Shown one piece after another: positions 62,649 to 64,000 of a stretch of 64,000 nucleotides of DNA; position 1 is the first letter of the stretch, and every line of letters starts with the position of its first letter. Source of the stretch: Pelargonium tetragonum (lineage: Eukaryota; Streptophyta; Magnoliopsida; Geraniales; Geraniaceae). The notes beneath the pieces were generated by a model that saw nothing but the letters and a program-made list of their open reading frames with translations, made no database searches and was not told the origin of the DNA. The position numbers and the translations under genes were made by a program. The stretch lies in contig JAYMTL010000072.1 of the NCBI GenBank assembly GCA_036897445.1, positions 1-64,000 on the forward strand, given 5' to 3'.

Positions 62649-62660
62649 AAAGCCGCGCAA
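62649..62660 (+). repeat. GC-rich 12-mer AAAGCCGCGCAA, copy 3
   Basis: Exact copy; see 49032. Upstream is ATTCCTTGTAGGTAA, which faintly recalls a large-subunit rRNA word (ATTCCTTGTCGGGTAA, helix 69 area). Confidence 0.5.
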
Positions 62661-63511
62661 GTAGGAGAGACTCCCTTGGATCTAGAGCACCCTTGAGTAT
62701 TTACTTTTTGAGTGTTTGGGGCATGAATAAGAGGTTCAATATAGGTTTGGAAAATCTTAGATCTATCCAGAGGAAGTCAAATCTCATGAAATCTTAACGC
62801 GGGAATCTTGCCTTTCTTACTTATAAATTGAGTCCTATTATCTTATCTTCGATACCTCTAAACAAAAAAGTTTATCTTTACTTTTTTCTACGTTTTAGTT
62901 TACACTACGGGATACCCTGGGGATTCTCTCCTTTTTCCTATCAAGCTTTTCCTGGTTCCCGGGCTAATGAAGGCATTTCCTTAAGTTTCAGAGTTGAAAA
63001 CTACACTAAAAAGGTATCTGGTAACATAAAGAGAATCCAAGACTTCCGGTCGGGTGATATAAAAAAGCAAAAAGTTCTTATCAAATAAAGTATATTATAA
63101 ATTCTCTTTTAGTTCTTGTTTCACTAAATCTGGGTTTTAAAATAAAGAATGTAGGTACCCTTTTAAGTTAAGCCAGACTGGGACCTAAGAGTCGGGCGCT
63201 TAGCCACTCCAATTAGAATTTTTAATCGTAGTTATATACACGACTCCTCAAAGGGCATCCTAGGGGTATCCTATGTGCTATTTACATCGATATTCACTCG
63301 AGTACTTACTATTTACATATTACATAAATGAAGCTCTCAAAGTCTCCCATTTGAACTTACCTTAATTTTATATGATCTAAAAGCTTTTCTTTCAAGAATT
63401 AGAGTGAAAGGTAATTCAATTAAAAGTTTTCGTGAAGGGTTTCTGGAGTTCTGTTTCTAATGAAAGGACTCTAAGAGAACACAAAAATAAGTGAAATTTA
63501 TCAATACAGAA

Positions 63512-63520
63512 GCGCGGCTT
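63512..63520 (-). repeat. Shortened reverse copy of the GC 12-mer
   Basis: GCGCGGCTT is the reverse complement of AAGCCGCGC, nine of the twelve bases of the word at 49032. Confidence 0.35.
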
Positions 63521-64000
63521 GCCGGGGAAGCTTTTAGCTAATTCTAGAATAAATAAAGATCTGAACAGTCTCCTTTTAGTAGCCCCTTTTTGACTTAACT
63601 AGAAACTTACTTAAATTAATTAAAATTTAGATCCCTTAGTAATGTTCCTTATAGAGTGACCCTGTATAATGCTTTGACAGGAATGTTTCTTGCTCCTAGG
63701 GTTACAGCTCGGGAAAAGTCTTGTAGAATTTTAGTGGTGTAAAATATTTTAAAAAGTATAAGGTAGTTCTTACGGATAACAATATAGTAGAGCTTTAGTC
63801 TAAGCACTGCTCCTTAATATCAACCACACAAGAAAATCTTTTTCAAAAGAAAGTCTTTTTTCAACCTAGCGTGCCCTCAAGAACGCTACTTTTCTGAGTA
63901 CCTCGCTTAATTTCATTTAAGTTTTCTATTTTTTTCCACGCCTAAACCAGTGCATTTCCTTGGGATGTCACTTGAAAGAAATAAGGTAAGCAGCCGTTAG

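Larger units (their letters stand above)
58700..64000. other. Non-coding spacer, no gene seen
   Basis: Open frames reach 86 codons at most and carry no motif. The stretch includes the hairpin at 60108, the plus copy of the 31-bp repeat at 60977, GC 12-mer copies at 62649 and 63512, and CCCGGG sites at 61897 and 62958. Confidence 0.75.

Noticed and set aside
62636-62656. ATTCCTTGTAGGTAA, like the helix 69 word of large-subunit rRNA.
   Set aside because: Nine exact bases plus a loose continuation; the stem that should follow is not formed. Kept only as a remark under the 62649 entry.
1-64000. CRISPR array, transposon or LTR-type element.
   Set aside because: No regularly spaced exact repeats of CRISPR length, no transposase, reverse transcriptase or integrase motif in any open frame, and no long terminal or inverted repeats with target-site duplications were seen.

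Overview
I find no gene in this window that I would defend. It is AT-rich DNA (roughly 35% G+C, judged from sampled lines). All six frames are closed by frequent stops. The longest ATG-started open frame is 141 codons (38301-38726, minus), which is about what 64 kb of such DNA gives by chance. No open frame shows a motif of a respiratory, photosynthetic, ribosomal, replication, transposon, intron or endonuclease protein. I see no complete tRNA, no continuous rRNA, no CRISPR array, no insertion sequence and no LTR-like structure.

What the window holds is a dense scatter of small repeats and folds. (1) Strand-polarised tracts rich in A+G or C+T (about 3.4-4.1, 9.3-10.5, 14.4-18.1, 28.7-31.5, 34.1-36.3 and 57.3-58.7 kb) carry diverged copies of a motif of about 25 bp around AGCTCYTAAGAAAG; orientation flips between tracts. 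(2) There are dispersed repeats: a 54-bp inverted pair (9763/17651), a 31-bp inverted pair (43630/60977) resembling a conserved stretch of small-subunit rRNA, a 15-mer in four places and a GC-rich 12-mer in three. (3) There are many perfect short palindromes and hairpins, with GGGCCC and CCCGGG well above expectation. (4) There are many tandem duplications of 9-11 bp. (5) There are tRNA-like scraps, chiefly T-arm look-alikes, and one 87-nt nested stem structure at 44703-44789.

Origin is inference. Gene-free, AT-rich, hairpin-rich DNA with possible rRNA scraps fits the spacer of a greatly expanded organelle genome. The closest match I know is the very large, almost wholly non-coding mitochondrial DNA of symbiodiniacean dinoflagellates, which keep only cox1, cob, cox3 and fragmented rRNAs. 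The tRNA-like scraps fit that less well, because dinoflagellate mitochondria lack tRNA genes. Expanded algal or plant organelle spacer, or unannotated nuclear DNA, remain possible. I put about 0.35-0.4 on the dinoflagellate mitochondrial reading.

Layout: 0-3.4 kb plain spacer with one GC-richer block; 3.4-4.2 kb polarised tract; 4.2-8.4 kb spacer; 8.4-9.1 kb T-arm-like hairpin and a compact hairpin block; 9.3-10.5 kb repeat cluster; 10.5-14.4 kb spacer; 14.4-18.1 kb largest purine-rich tract; 18.2-28.7 kb spacer; 28.7-31.5 kb tract that switches strand; 31.5-34.1 kb spacer; 34.1-36.3 kb purine-rich tract; 36.4-57.3 kb spacer with most of the strong hairpins; 57.3-58.7 kb pyrimidine-rich tract; 58.7-64 kb spacer.
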